This document shows, piece by piece, positions 9,140 to 18,550 of a DNA stretch of 64,000 bases (position 1 is the first letter of the stretch; each line of letters begins with the position of its first letter). The DNA comes from CAYIHX01 sp964363305 (GTDB lineage Bacteria; Bdellovibrionota; UBA1018): NCBI GenBank assembly GCA_964363305.1, contig CAYIHX010000012.1, positions 16,984 through 80,983 of the forward strand. The letters are read 5' to 3'. The notes beneath the pieces were generated by a model. That model made no database searches, was not told the origin of the DNA, and saw only the letters and a program-made list of their open reading frames with translations. Made by a program: the position numbers and the translations under genes.

Positions 9140-10232
9140 GAATCAGCTCCTTCACGATTTCAGCTGCGGCATTCGGTCTCGCAAGGTCCGCAATGGCCAA
9201 CTCCATCTTTTTAATTTTTTCAGGAAAGCGAAGGTACTCGTGAATCAAATCAGCGAGATCCCGGCCAGTCGATTTTCCCTGCACCAGCATCTGCGCAGCT
9301 CCCCGATCAACGAAAATACGGGCGTTTTTCTCCTGATGATTGTCGGCCGCAAAGGGAAAGGGGATCAGAATTGCGGCCCGGCGAACCATGGCGAGCTCAG
9401 AAAGCGTGGACGACCCTGCTCGACAAATCACCAGCGTCGCATCACGGTAGCAGGCCGCCATATCATCAATAAATGGCACAACCTGCGCGGCAGTACCGAG
9501 CTTCTGATACCCCGCTCGTACTCGTTCCAACTCCTTTTCTCCAGTCTGATGAAGAAAACGGAGATGGTCCTTCACGCCAAGAAGATGAGGAAGCGCCTCC
9601 AAAACCAGGCTATTGATTCCCAGAGCACCCTGGCTACCACCAAAAATAAAGATGCGAAACGGCTCAACCCCAGCCTCCGCGTTCGGCTGAAGTTGGGCCC
9701 TGACTGGATTGCCCGTCACCCTGGTCTTAGCCTTGGGAAAAACTCCGTCACCGGTCGGAAATGCGAGCAAAATCTGATGAGCGAAGCGTCCCAGGATTCG
9801 ATTTGTGAGACCGGGTACGGCGTTCTGTTCCAAGATGGCCACACGTGCTCCACCCCATATCCAACCGAGGAGACGCGCCAGCAACACGACCGGACCGGAG
9901 GCATATCCGCCAACCCCAATCACTGCACGCGGCCGCTCCCGCAAAAGAATCCCCGCCGATACAATAAATGAGATCGGCAACTGAGAAAGAGTTCGCAGCT
10001 TCCTCGAAAACTTCACTCGGTTCAGCGAACCGATCCGAAGCCTCTCGAGGGGATACCCCGCCCTAGGCACCAGACGCTCCTCGATTCCGCCTTCGGCTCC
10101 CACAAATAAGACCTGCGAGCAGAGTGCACCAGATTTCTGCGCCGTCCAGGCATCGGCAATGGCCACACCAGCAAGGACGTGCCCCCCCGTACCCCCGCCG
10201 GCAACGATCAGTCCTGCCTTTGCCCTGGTCAC
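9126..10232 (-). CDS. murG: UDP-GlcNAc:lipid I N-acetylglucosaminyltransferase MurG
   Basis: MurG is a peripheral inner-membrane GT28 glycosyltransferase that adds GlcNAc to lipid I to make lipid II. The N-terminal G-loop AGGGTGGHVLAGVAIA is intact, and the second glycine loop and C-domain motif appear as FGGSQGALGIN. The UDP-GlcNAc-binding signature ICRAGSSTLSELA and FPFAADNHQEKNA follow. Length is 368 residues. A GTG start overlaps the ftsW stop, so synthesis and division genes are coupled here. Confidence 0.97.
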   Translation of the reverse strand: MTRAKAGLIVAGGGTGGHVLAGVAIADAWTAQKSGALCSQVLFVGAEGGIEERLVPRAGYPLERLRIGSLNRVKFSRKLRTLSQLPISFIVSAGILLRERPRAVIGVGGYASGPVVLLARLLGWIWGGARVAILEQNAVPGLTNRILGRFAHQILLAFPTGDGVFPKAKTRVTGNPVRAQLQPNAEAGVEPFRIFIFGGSQGALGINSLVLEALPHLLGVKDHLRFLHQTGEKELERVRAGYQKLGTAAQVVPFIDDMAACYRDATLVICRAGSSTLSELAMVRRAAILIPFPFAADNHQEKNARIFVDRGAAQMLVQGKSTGRDLADLIHEYLRFPEKIKKMELAIADLARPNAAAEIVKELIHATR

Positions 10233-11434
10233 GCCCGAATCTCCCAGCGCGCGTCCTGAGGCCCTCGGCCGACCGCAAGAAGCACCCCCATTGCGAAAAG
10301 ATCGACCACCAAAGCGGAGCCACCATAACTGACAAACGGGAGGGTCAGCCCCTTGGTGGGTAAAAGCCCGAGTACCACGGACATATTCACGAATGCTTGC
10401 AGTCCTAAAGCCAGAGTAATCCCCGAGGCCAGCAACATGCCGTACTCGTCCCCAAACTGCTCTTTGCAGCGCCAGGCGATCTGAAGGCCACGATAGATCA
10501 AATAGAGAAATGCTCCGATCAAGGTCAATATCCCGAGAAACCCTGTTTCCTCACCAATGACCGCAAAGATGAAGTCATTATGCGCCTCCGGAAGATAGAA
10601 CAACTTCTCCCGCCCATTGCCCAGTCCGACACCCCAAAGATTTCCATTGTAGACGCCCATGAGCGACTGGAGAATTTGAAACCCCTTGCCACCCGGATCA
10701 GCCCAAGGATCGAGAAAACCAAGCAGCCTATGTAAACGATAAGGGCTACTGAATACGAGCGACACGGACACGGTCGAAAGGAGAAGCAAGGCCCCCCCCA
10801 GGTAACGCTTCGGTACCCCACCGATGAACATCAAAAAAAGAATCACGACGCCAATCATCACCGTCGTACCGAAATCGGGTTGGATCAAAAGCAGGAACAA
10901 CGTCGGCAACGGAACGAGCAAAGGAGCAAGGACACCCGCCACAATCTTGTTGAGGCGATCCCGTTTTCGGTAGAGCTGGCGCGCGACAAAAAAAATCACG
11001 GCGAATTTCGCGAACTCGCCCGGCTGAAAATTAAAGCCGCCGACACGAAGCCAACGTTGAGCCCCACCCACCTTCGCGCCGAGCCCGGGGATCATCACCA
11101 TCAGCAGGAGGAGCGTCGCAACGCCCAGCATCGGGTAACCTGCCTTGAACCAAAAGCGATAGTCAATCCGACTCGCTGCTGCAAGCGCCATCAAACCCAC
11201 GAGCGCCATTACGAATTGTTTGCGAATGAAACCAAAGCCGTCGCCCAGTCGCTCCTGCGCGTAGATGAACGAAGCGCTATAGACCATGAGCAAACCGAAA
11301 ACGACCAACAGCAGAACGAGCCCCAACAGGATCAGATCAATACCCTGACGCGGCAAGGGCCAAGGACAGACAAACCCATTACGGCCAAAATTGAGCATCG
11401 ACCTTTTCATCGACACGGGCTTTGTTTCGTTCAC
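10229..11434 (-). CDS. ftsW: Lipid II polymerase / division protein FtsW (SEDS family)
   Basis: FtsW is a polytopic SEDS-family glycosyltransferase that polymerises lipid II at the septum together with FtsI. The 401-residue protein has about ten hydrophobic segments. The SEDS signatures include LRVGGFNFQPGEFAKFA in the first half, LPEAHNDFIFAVIGEETGF and the C-terminal PTKGLTLPFVSYGGSAL. A GTG start is used, 12 bases after the murD stop. Its position between murD and murG is the classic dcw order and favours FtsW over RodA. Confidence 0.96.
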   Translation of the reverse strand: MNETKPVSMKRSMLNFGRNGFVCPWPLPRQGIDLILLGLVLLLVVFGLLMVYSASFIYAQERLGDGFGFIRKQFVMALVGLMALAAASRIDYRFWFKAGYPMLGVATLLLLMVMIPGLGAKVGGAQRWLRVGGFNFQPGEFAKFAVIFFVARQLYRKRDRLNKIVAGVLAPLLVPLPTLFLLLIQPDFGTTVMIGVVILFLMFIGGVPKRYLGGALLLLSTVSVSLVFSSPYRLHRLLGFLDPWADPGGKGFQILQSLMGVYNGNLWGVGLGNGREKLFYLPEAHNDFIFAVIGEETGFLGILTLIGAFLYLIYRGLQIAWRCKEQFGDEYGMLLASGITLALGLQAFVNMSVVLGLLPTKGLTLPFVSYGGSALVVDLFAMGVLLAVGRGPQDARWEIRA

Positions 11435-11446
11435 CTCATCAGCATA

Positions 11447-12829
11447 TCACAGCTGATTGACAAGCTTCTTGAAGTAGTCGCCCCGCTCCTCGTAGCTCCG
11501 AAACATATCGAAGCTCGCGCAGCCCGGCGACAGAAGTACGACGTCGCCACTCCTGGATTTCTGGTAGGCCAACAGAACGGCTTCCTCAAACGTCCCGACC
11601 AAGAAGGTCTCCGCATAGTCTCCCAGGGCTCGATTGATTTTTTCTTTCGCCTCACCCAGGAGAATCAGAATTTTGACTTTCTTCTCAACCAAGTCCACCA
11701 ACGGACCGAATTCGGAATTCTTGTCTTTTCCCCCGGCAATCAAAATAACAGGACTCGAAAGAAACGAAGTCAGGCTTCGCTTCATACTCATGACGTTCGT
11801 GCCCTTTGAATCATTGAAGAAGTATACGCCGTCTTTGCGACGAACAAATTCGAGCCGATGCGCGACTCCTTTGAAGGTATTGATCACCTGTTGCACCGCT
11901 TTGGCGCTGACACCCATCGCGCGGGCCGCGCAAATGGCCGCCATCAAATTCTCTTTGTTATGTTCCCCCATCAGGCGAAACTGGGAAACATCGTACAGCT
12001 CTTCCTTGCCGGTCACTCGATCCACGATCTGCTTCTTTGCGGCGTTGAAATAGCAACCTACAAAGCGTTCCGCGAATTCCCCGCCGACCTTCATCGGGTC
12101 CCTCTTGGTGAACCACAAAGGGCGACCCGGGTTCGCTTCCGCAAAGGCTGAAACCCTCGGGCAATCGTAGTTCAATACGACGTAGCTATTCTTGTCGCAG
12201 GCCTGAAGCAGCCTCTTCTTCGCGGCAACATAGGCCTCCATCGACGAATAACGATCGAGATGGTCTTCTTCGATATTAGTAAAAACGGCCACCGCCGGGA
12301 TCAGGCGCTGCGTCAGCTCGAGCTGAAAGCTGGAAAGCTCAGCAACGACCACGTCCGCTTTCAGACCGTCCGTGAAGTAGTCGAGTAACGGTTTGCCGAC
12401 ATTGCCCCCGACATAGGGAGCCCGCTGGTCAGCCTTGAACATCTCACCGACCAGAATGGTCGTGGTGGTCTTGCCGTTCGTGCCGGTAATCCCGATCAAG
12501 GGCTCTTTCAGCCCCGAGGCCGCCAGCTCAATCTCATTCGTAATCGGGATATTCAGCTCCCGGGCCTCGTCCAGAGGCTTGATATTCAACGGAACACCGG
12601 GACTCACCACGATCAGCTCCGCCATTGTGAACGTCTTGCTGTTATGTTTGCCGAGATCATACTCGAGCGGCAGCCCCTCGCAGGCGGCAACCGCTTCATT
12701 CAGCTCGGCGCGTTGACGTAAATCGGTGACCGTCACTTTCGCGCCTTGCTTACACATATATTTCGCGACAGCTACGCCGGAGATACCAAAGCCCACGATG
12801 AGAACCCGCTTACCCTTGTACTTGCTCAT
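11447..12829 (-). CDS. murD: UDP-N-acetylmuramoylalanine--D-glutamate ligase MurD
   Basis: MurD adds D-glutamate to UDP-MurNAc-L-Ala in the cytoplasm. I start it at the ATG at 12829 (MSKYKGKRVLIVGFGISG), 14 bases after the mraY stop. A longer in-frame start at 12901 would overlap mraY by nearly 60 bases and add residues not found in the family. The P-loop is GITGTNGKTTTTIL, followed by NIEEDHLDRY. The C-terminal domain shows FFNDSKGTN and a terminal LLSPGCASFDMFRSYEERG, diagnostic of MurD. The product is 460 residues. Confidence 0.97.
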   Translation of the reverse strand: MSKYKGKRVLIVGFGISGVAVAKYMCKQGAKVTVTDLRQRAELNEAVAACEGLPLEYDLGKHNSKTFTMAELIVVSPGVPLNIKPLDEARELNIPITNEIELAASGLKEPLIGITGTNGKTTTTILVGEMFKADQRAPYVGGNVGKPLLDYFTDGLKADVVVAELSSFQLELTQRLIPAVAVFTNIEEDHLDRYSSMEAYVAAKKRLLQACDKNSYVVLNYDCPRVSAFAEANPGRPLWFTKRDPMKVGGEFAERFVGCYFNAAKKQIVDRVTGKEELYDVSQFRLMGEHNKENLMAAICAARAMGVSAKAVQQVINTFKGVAHRLEFVRRKDGVYFFNDSKGTNVMSMKRSLTSFLSSPVILIAGGKDKNSEFGPLVDLVEKKVKILILLGEAKEKINRALGDYAETFLVGTFEEAVLLAYQKSRSGDVVLLSPGCASFDMFRSYEERGDYFKKLVNQL

Positions 12830-12843
12830 ATGTGCGCCCGACC

Positions 12844-13920
12844 CTATCTCAGTTTCAAAGTCGAAAGAGTGAGGAGAGAAAGCATAATCGACACGATCCA
12901 AAACCTCACAATGACCTTCGGCTCCGCCCAGCCCTTCAATTCGAAATGATGATGAATCGGAGCCATCTTAAATACGCGTTTTCCGGTCATTTTGTATGAT
13001 AATACCTGCGCCATAACCGAGAGCGCTTCCATTACGAAAATTCCGCCACACAAAGCAAGAAGGATCTCGTTCTTCGTAATCACCGCGACCACCGAAAGCG
13101 CCGCCCCCAAAGATAGAGCACCTACGTCACCCATAAAGACCTGAGCTGGATAGGTATTGAACCATAAAAACCCCAGACACCCGGCCGCTAACGTACCCAA
13201 AAAGATGCACAACTCCCCTGCACCGGGAATATATGGAATCTGTAAATATTCCGCAATCTTAACGTGACCAGCGCAATAGGCCAAAATCAAAAACGTCGTC
13301 GCGGTGGTAATGGTCGGACCGACCGCCAAACCGTCCAGTCCGTCGGTCAGATTCACAGCATTAGCGGAGCCGACGATCACGAACGCCGCAAAGGGAATGA
13401 ACATCAGCCCGAGATCAATCGACCAATCCTTAAAGAAGGGAAACTTCAACACCGGTGGCGTGTCACGAAAAACATAAATCGCATAGCTTGCAGCCAAAGC
13501 AATGAGGGTCAGAAAAATCATCTTCTGACGGGCCGAAAGACCTTTCGAGTTCTTCTGAACCACCTTCTTATAGTCATCCACATAACCCACGAGACCGGCT
13601 CCCACCGTGGTCAGCAGGGCGATCCAAATATTCTTATTGGTGAGATCCGCCCAGAGCAACGTCGGGATGGTCACCGCGAGGAGAATCAGCCCGCCACCCA
13701 TGGTCGGCGTACCTTTTTTCGACAGATGAGACTGAGGTCCATCTTCTCGAATCGTCTGACCCATTTGCTTCTTCTGAAGTAGTCGAATGAAGGAGGGGCC
13801 GACGAAGAGGCACAGCAACAGGCTCGTGAACGTCGCACCAAAAGTCCGAAAGCTGATGTAACGAAAAATGTTCAGGAAGGAGAACTCAGTGTGAAGAGGA
13901 TAGAGGAGCAGATAGAGCAT
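12844..13920 (-). CDS. mraY: Phospho-N-acetylmuramoyl-pentapeptide transferase MraY
   Basis: MraY is an integral membrane enzyme that transfers phospho-MurNAc-pentapeptide to undecaprenyl phosphate, producing lipid I. The 358-residue protein has about ten transmembrane segments. It carries the signature GTPTMGG, the catalytic aspartates in VGYVDDYKK, NAVNLTDGLDGLA, and FMGDVGALSLGA. The C-terminal MAPIHHHFELKGW histidine motif is complete. Spacing to murE (11 bases) and murD (14 bases) suggests a single transcript. Confidence 0.98.
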   Translation of the reverse strand: MLYLLLYPLHTEFSFLNIFRYISFRTFGATFTSLLLCLFVGPSFIRLLQKKQMGQTIREDGPQSHLSKKGTPTMGGGLILLAVTIPTLLWADLTNKNIWIALLTTVGAGLVGYVDDYKKVVQKNSKGLSARQKMIFLTLIALAASYAIYVFRDTPPVLKFPFFKDWSIDLGLMFIPFAAFVIVGSANAVNLTDGLDGLAVGPTITTATTFLILAYCAGHVKIAEYLQIPYIPGAGELCIFLGTLAAGCLGFLWFNTYPAQVFMGDVGALSLGAALSVVAVITKNEILLALCGGIFVMEALSVMAQVLSYKMTGKRVFKMAPIHHHFELKGWAEPKVIVRFWIVSIMLSLLTLSTLKLR

Positions 13921-13931
13921 ATGTTGAAAGG

Positions 13932-15350
13932 TTACAGATTTTTGAAAATCCGTGTCAACGCCTGTGACGCCACCTCGGCATCATCGAAGGGAATTCTTTC
14001 CTGTCCGACGAGCTGATAAGTCTCATGGCCCTTACCTGCGACGACCAGGAGATCCCCTGGGGCCATCTTGGAAATCGCAAGCTGAATCGCTGCTTTTCGG
14101 TCGGCCTCGATCCACACCCCTTCCTCCGTTCGAAAGCCCTTTCGGATCTCCTCAATAATGGCTGAGGGATCTTCTGAACGGGGATTATCAGAAGTGACGA
14201 TGACGCCATCTGAAAGACGCTGAGCAATCTCCGCCATGGCGGGACGCTTCGCTCGGTCGCGGTCCCCCCCACAGCCAAAAACCACGTACAATCTGGCACT
14301 CGCCCGCTCGGCTTGAAGATTCGAAAGCACCTTCTCCAGCGCATCGGGCTTATGGGCGTAATCGATCCATATATTGAGCTGATAGGGATTTTCGATCTTT
14401 TGCATGCGACCCGGCACCGACCTCAACGCACGTATACCGCGAACCGCCTCGTCGGAAGAAATCCCCATACTCTTCGTGAGTGCCAGGGCACAGAGAATGT
14501 TCGACGCATTAAAACGACCCGCCAGGGACGAGTCCAACTGATGTGCCTCATAATAGCCACGGACCCCCCTCTTGTCGGCGACCCAGCCACGCCCAGAGAC
14601 CTCGACATTCTCTCCGAACCCATAAGAAATGACCTGTTCTCCACCCCTTCTCAGCGACTCGATCGCCTTGACGCCGAAGGCATCATCCGCGTTGACACAG
14701 ATCCTGACCTGCTTGCCCTGCCTTCTCGATTCCGCCACACAGTAGGTCAACAGAAGATATTTCGTGAGGAAGTAGTCTTCCATGGTCGAGTGGTAATCCA
14801 AATGCTCGGGAGTGAGATTCGAGAACGCGACCGCATCGAAAGCGACCCCACCGACTCTCTTCTGTTTTAGCGCATGGGACGAAACCTCCATCACCACCGC
14901 ATCGCAACCATCCCGCTTCATCTCCGAGAACAGGCGCTGCAGCTCAACCGGGCCGGGCGTGGTATGCGTCGAAGGATAGATCTTGTCGCCGAAGCGGAAA
15001 GCGATCGTGCCGATCACTCCCACTTTTCTACCCGCGGCGCGGAGAATCGACTCCACGATGTAGGTGGTCGTCGTCTTCCCGCTGGTTCCCGTCACGCCCA
15101 AAACCCAAAGATCCCGAGTCGGATAACCATAAAACTGAGCCGCTAGCTCGGCGAGGGCCTCTCTCGAGTCAGGGACCTGGCGATAGGGAATGGTCAGACC
15201 CCCTGGTGCCGGTTCCTCCCCGACCAGGGAAACCGCTCCGGCTTCCTGCGCCACTAGCAAGAATCGATGGCCGTCCACCGCAGTACCCTTCACCGCCACA
15301 AAAACGAAGCCGGGTCGCACCTCTCGATGATCCGAGGTCACTCCCGTCAC
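13932..15350 (-). CDS. murE: UDP-MurNAc-tripeptide synthetase MurE (meso-DAP type)
   Basis: MurE adds the third residue of the peptidoglycan stem peptide. The P-loop GVTGTSGKTTTTYIV and HTTPGPVELQRLF are present. The C-terminal DNPRSEDP matches the DNPR motif that in characterised enzymes binds meso-diaminopimelate, so DAP-type peptidoglycan is inferred. The protein begins directly at the GVTSDHREVRPG region, slightly shorter at the N-terminus than most relatives. A GTG start at 15350 overlaps the ftsI stop as GTGA. A true start further upstream inside ftsI is possible. Confidence 0.96.
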   Translation of the reverse strand: MTGVTSDHREVRPGFVFVAVKGTAVDGHRFLLVAQEAGAVSLVGEEPAPGGLTIPYRQVPDSREALAELAAQFYGYPTRDLWVLGVTGTSGKTTTTYIVESILRAAGRKVGVIGTIAFRFGDKIYPSTHTTPGPVELQRLFSEMKRDGCDAVVMEVSSHALKQKRVGGVAFDAVAFSNLTPEHLDYHSTMEDYFLTKYLLLTYCVAESRRQGKQVRICVNADDAFGVKAIESLRRGGEQVISYGFGENVEVSGRGWVADKRGVRGYYEAHQLDSSLAGRFNASNILCALALTKSMGISSDEAVRGIRALRSVPGRMQKIENPYQLNIWIDYAHKPDALEKVLSNLQAERASARLYVVFGCGGDRDRAKRPAMAEIAQRLSDGVIVTSDNPRSEDPSAIIEEIRKGFRTEEGVWIEADRKAAIQLAISKMAPGDLLVVAGKGHETYQLVGQERIPFDDAEVASQALTRIFKNL

Positions 15351-17347
15351 GGCAACCCCAACGTCAATTTAACCGTGGCCTTTTCTTGAAGAACCTCACC
15401 TGCCTCGGGCGATTGCCGCCCAACGACAGTGCCCACACCTCGCACCTCGACATCGAAATCCCGACTCTCGAAAACTCGAAGCGCCTCCCGAATGCTCAAG
15501 CCCTCCAGAGACGGGAGCCTCCACACTGACTTTCCGTTCTCATCCCGGTCTACCCACTGAAGACTCCTGGCCACACCACCCTCTGGCTTCGGTGGTTGAA
15601 CCGCCCCCACCTTCGCCAAGGAAGTACGCAATCGATCCGTATGAGAGTGAACCAACAGGGAAGGGGCGGCACCCAGGCTCAATCGCGCCACGACTGCCGA
15701 ATACAACGCTCGAAACAAGGGCGCTGCGTTCCACGCGGCATACGCCCCACCCTTGGGCTCATCGATAGAGGCAAAGACCACGATTTTCCGTTCTATATCC
15801 CGGGCAAATCCCACAAAGGTGTTGATGTAGCGGCCCTTGACGTATTTGCCGGTCTTGGCATCCAGGACCAAAGAGGTCCCGGTCTTCCCAGCCACTCGAA
15901 AGCCTTCGACTGCGGCGTTTGTCCCGGTGCCGCCCTCCTCAGTCACCTTCACCATCGCCTCGGCCACGGCCTCAGCGACAGAGAAGGGAACCAGGCTCCG
16001 AGCCGCTATCGGCTGCGTCGCTGTCAACAGGCGGGGCCTCATCGCAAAACCCTTGTTTGCAAGAGCCCCGTAAGCTCTGACGATCTGAATAGGAGTGACC
16101 AAAACGCCATGACCGAAGCCCAACGTCGCCAAGTGGATGGGCTGCCATCGATCTGACTTTCCAAGCATTCCAGAAATCTCCCCGGGAAAATCTACCCCGG
16201 TTTTTTCCGCGAAGCCCAAGGCGACTAGTCCCTTACCCATCACGCTCGCACCCAGCTTCATCGCGACCTTCGCGGCAACGACGTTCGAGGACTTCTGGAC
16301 CATCTGCTGCAAGCTGAGCCATTCAAAACGCTCATGTGCTTCCGCCTCTGAGATGACGTGCCCCTGAATTTTGATCGAGCCCTTTTCCCCGTAGACTCGG
16401 TCGCTCATTCGCCAACCGTGTTGCAAGGCAATTGCCGCAAGGAGAGGCTTCATCGTCGAACCCGGCTCGTACCCGTCTGTAATGGCGCGATTCCGACGGC
16501 GATTTGCTTTCGCGCTCCCTAAATTAGGGTTGAACGAGGGCTCGTTCGCTATGGCCAACAGGTCACCCGATTCCGCGTCATAGACGATAGCGGTTCCGCT
16601 CTTGGCATGATGTTCGGCGATTGCCGAGCGAAGCTCCTGCTCCACGGTAAACTGCAAGGGCGCATCGATCGTCAGCTGGACGACCTCTCCATCCTTCACG
16701 TCTTTTGCCGCCTCGGCATCGAGAAAAGCCGGACGCCCGAGCGCATCTTTCACCGCCGCCACGGAAACAACCTTGCCCTGCAACTGCTCGTTCCGCATGA
16801 GCTCGACTCCCTCGAGCCCCTCAGAATCGAGATTGACGGACCCAATGATATGCGCCGCCAATTCATTATGTGGATAGATTCGTTTAGCTTCTTTGACTAA
16901 CCAGAGACCATCCACCACCGACCCCGTCTCGTCCAAGATGCGCAGCACGCGAAGAGAGCGCAACTCCTGATCAGAGAGATGCCGTTTCACCCAGGCGAAT
17001 TCGTGTGGGTCTGTCATCTTCTGAATCAGGCGCTTCTCGTGAAGATGCAGCCCCTGGGCGAGTCGGCGCGCGACGCTCACCCGGTCTTTAGGCGCAGATT
17101 TAAAGCGGGATGGATTTACCGCCAAGCTGAAAATATCCGAATTTACCGCCAGCGCCTCACCGTTTCGATCAACGATCAATCCTCGGCGCGGCCTCACCAG
17201 GACTTTCGAGCGAAACTGTTTGCGACTGAGCTGCTCGAACCGAGGGTCCTTTCGCAACTGAACCCAGCCAGCCCGAGTCACCAGAGCCGCTCCAAAAACA
17301 CAGCAAAAGAGCAGCGTTGCGACCAGCCGAAGGCGCGCTGTCTTCAT
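15347..17347 (-). CDS. ftsI: Septal transpeptidase FtsI (PBP3) with C-terminal PASTA domain
   Basis: FtsI is the class B penicillin-binding protein that cross-links septal peptidoglycan. It has a short cytoplasmic start and one transmembrane helix (residues 8-27), then a PBP dimer domain (VRPRRGLIVDRNGEALA). The transpeptidase domain shows all three active-site motifs: SxxK in PGSTMKP, SxN in KSSNVV, and KTG in AGKTGTS. The last 55 or so residues resemble one PASTA domain (LEGLSIREALRVFESRDF), a feature of FtsI/SpoVD forms outside the Enterobacteria. Length is 666 residues. Its start overlaps the ftsL stop by ATGA. Confidence 0.96.
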   Translation of the reverse strand: MKTARLRLVATLLFCCVFGAALVTRAGWVQLRKDPRFEQLSRKQFRSKVLVRPRRGLIVDRNGEALAVNSDIFSLAVNPSRFKSAPKDRVSVARRLAQGLHLHEKRLIQKMTDPHEFAWVKRHLSDQELRSLRVLRILDETGSVVDGLWLVKEAKRIYPHNELAAHIIGSVNLDSEGLEGVELMRNEQLQGKVVSVAAVKDALGRPAFLDAEAAKDVKDGEVVQLTIDAPLQFTVEQELRSAIAEHHAKSGTAIVYDAESGDLLAIANEPSFNPNLGSAKANRRRNRAITDGYEPGSTMKPLLAAIALQHGWRMSDRVYGEKGSIKIQGHVISEAEAHERFEWLSLQQMVQKSSNVVAAKVAMKLGASVMGKGLVALGFAEKTGVDFPGEISGMLGKSDRWQPIHLATLGFGHGVLVTPIQIVRAYGALANKGFAMRPRLLTATQPIAARSLVPFSVAEAVAEAMVKVTEEGGTGTNAAVEGFRVAGKTGTSLVLDAKTGKYVKGRYINTFVGFARDIERKIVVFASIDEPKGGAYAAWNAAPLFRALYSAVVARLSLGAAPSLLVHSHTDRLRTSLAKVGAVQPPKPEGGVARSLQWVDRDENGKSVWRLPSLEGLSIREALRVFESRDFDVEVRGVGTVVGRQSPEAGEVLQEKATVKLTLGLP

Positions 17348-17607
17348 TGTCTCAGCCTGACCACCTGCTCAGGGCGAGCAGCCGAGAGATGAAAGCGGCT
17401 CTTCGCCAGATTTTCCAGACGTTTAGGGGATCGAAAGTGGGCCAAGCGAAGCTCTGCTTTCTCCCGCTCGTCACGCACCTGCGCGACAAGCCTCTCCGTC
17501 TTGGTTACCGCATAAGTCGCCCGCACGGCGGCCAAGCGAATCCAAATCGTCCCAATGGAAAACAACAGAATGAGCGGAACGGCCCAAAGCGGAATGAAAC
17601 GCTGCAT
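17344..17607 (-). CDS. ftsL: Cell division protein FtsL
   Basis: FtsL is a small bitopic divisome protein that works with FtsB and FtsQ to activate FtsWI. The start at 17607 (MQRFIPLW) is supported by a strong AGGAGG about six bases upstream; an in-frame ATG at 17646 lies inside rsmH and lacks this. The 87-residue product has one transmembrane helix (residues 5-25) followed by a coiled-coil stretch (VTKTERLVAQVRDEREKAEL). Sequence conservation in FtsL is low, so the call relies on size, topology and position between rsmH and ftsI. Confidence 0.88.
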   Translation of the reverse strand: MQRFIPLWAVPLILLFSIGTIWIRLAAVRATYAVTKTERLVAQVRDEREKAELRLAHFRSPKRLENLAKSRFHLSAARPEQVVRLRQ

Positions 17608-17623
17608 ACCTTGCCTCCTCCTC

Positions 17624-18550
17624 TTAGGATACCACTCGCGACGCAATCCTCAACTTCGCGCTTCTTGAACGGGGATTTCTTGCGATTTCCTCCTCCGAAG
17701 GCTCGACCGGTTTTTTGGTCGTTTGCTTGAAGCCGTTGGCACCCTTGAAAAATTGCTTCACCTTTCGATCCTCAAGGGAGTGAAAGGTCAAAAAAGCGGC
17801 GCGGCCGCCCAATCCCACCTTCTCCGCCAGGCCCCCCAGAAGGCGATCCAGCTGGCCCAACTCGTCGTTTACATGAATTCGCATCGCCTGAAAGGTCCGG
17901 GTCGCCGGATGGATTCGGGACGAATGCCGGGCCGCCGGGGGATACGCCCGTCGAACCAGGTCGGCCAACTCCAGGGTGGTGCCGATCGGCTGGCCTTGCG
18001 TCCGTTTTTCGACGATCAGCCGCGCGATTCGCCTTGAAAAGCGCTCCTCCCCGAGCAGAAAAATCACATCGGCGATCTCCTCCTCTCGAGCGCGGCCCAG
18101 CCAAACGCTCGCGGCCACTCCCTGCGAGGGGTCCAGCCTCATGTCGAGCGGGCCGTCTCGGAGGAAACTCAAGCCTCTCTCGCCATCTTCGATCTGATCG
18201 CTGGAAAACCCGAGATCCGCCAACAACGCGACGACTGACCCGGGAGCCAGCTGTCCAAGCCCAGCGGCAAAATCGGTGTGCTCAATTTGCATCACACCAC
18301 GGTCGATCTGAGACTTAAATCGCGCACGCCCCTGCTCGACGGCGGCGCGATCTTGATCCAGGGCAAGAAGCTGGATTTGGTCACCGAGCTGCAAGCGCTC
18401 CATCCTCTCCAGCAACGCCTCCGAGTGCCCACCGCCACCGAATGTGCAGTCGACCACGTAACGTGGGCTGCTCTCGTCGGTGGGCAACTGCAAATCATCA
18501 AACAGACCGCTGACGATCTCATTTTTCAGAATGGGGACGTGCACGCTCAC
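17624..18550 (-). CDS. rsmH: 16S rRNA (cytosine1402-N4)-methyltransferase RsmH (MraW)
   Basis: RsmH methylates N4 of C1402 in 16S rRNA using SAM. The 308-residue protein starts HVPILKNEIVSGL and has the SAM motif DCTFGGGGHSEALL. It also shows FADLGFSSDQIE-like LADLGFSSDQIEDGERGLSF, the family motif GPLDMRLD, and the C-terminal FLTFHSLEDRKVKQFF. It usually opens the dcw cluster after mraZ. Here mraZ is absent and dtd precedes it, with a GTG start overlapping the dtd stop. Confidence 0.97.
   Translation of the reverse strand: MSVHVPILKNEIVSGLFDDLQLPTDESSPRYVVDCTFGGGGHSEALLERMERLQLGDQIQLLALDQDRAAVEQGRARFKSQIDRGVMQIEHTDFAAGLGQLAPGSVVALLADLGFSSDQIEDGERGLSFLRDGPLDMRLDPSQGVAASVWLGRAREEEIADVIFLLGEERFSRRIARLIVEKRTQGQPIGTTLELADLVRRAYPPAARHSSRIHPATRTFQAMRIHVNDELGQLDRLLGGLAEKVGLGGRAAFLTFHSLEDRKVKQFFKGANGFKQTTKKPVEPSEEEIARNPRSRSAKLRIASRVVS

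Noticed and set aside
9066..9971. 301-codon plus-strand open frame opposite murG
   Set aside because: It lies wholly antisense to murC/murG, which have full motif support; the translation has no recognisable domain and has the composition of a shadow frame.
10880..11809. 309-codon plus-strand open frame opposite ftsW and murD
   Set aside because: Antisense to two certain genes; the translation is rich in Gln, Arg and His, typical of the complement of membrane and ligase genes.
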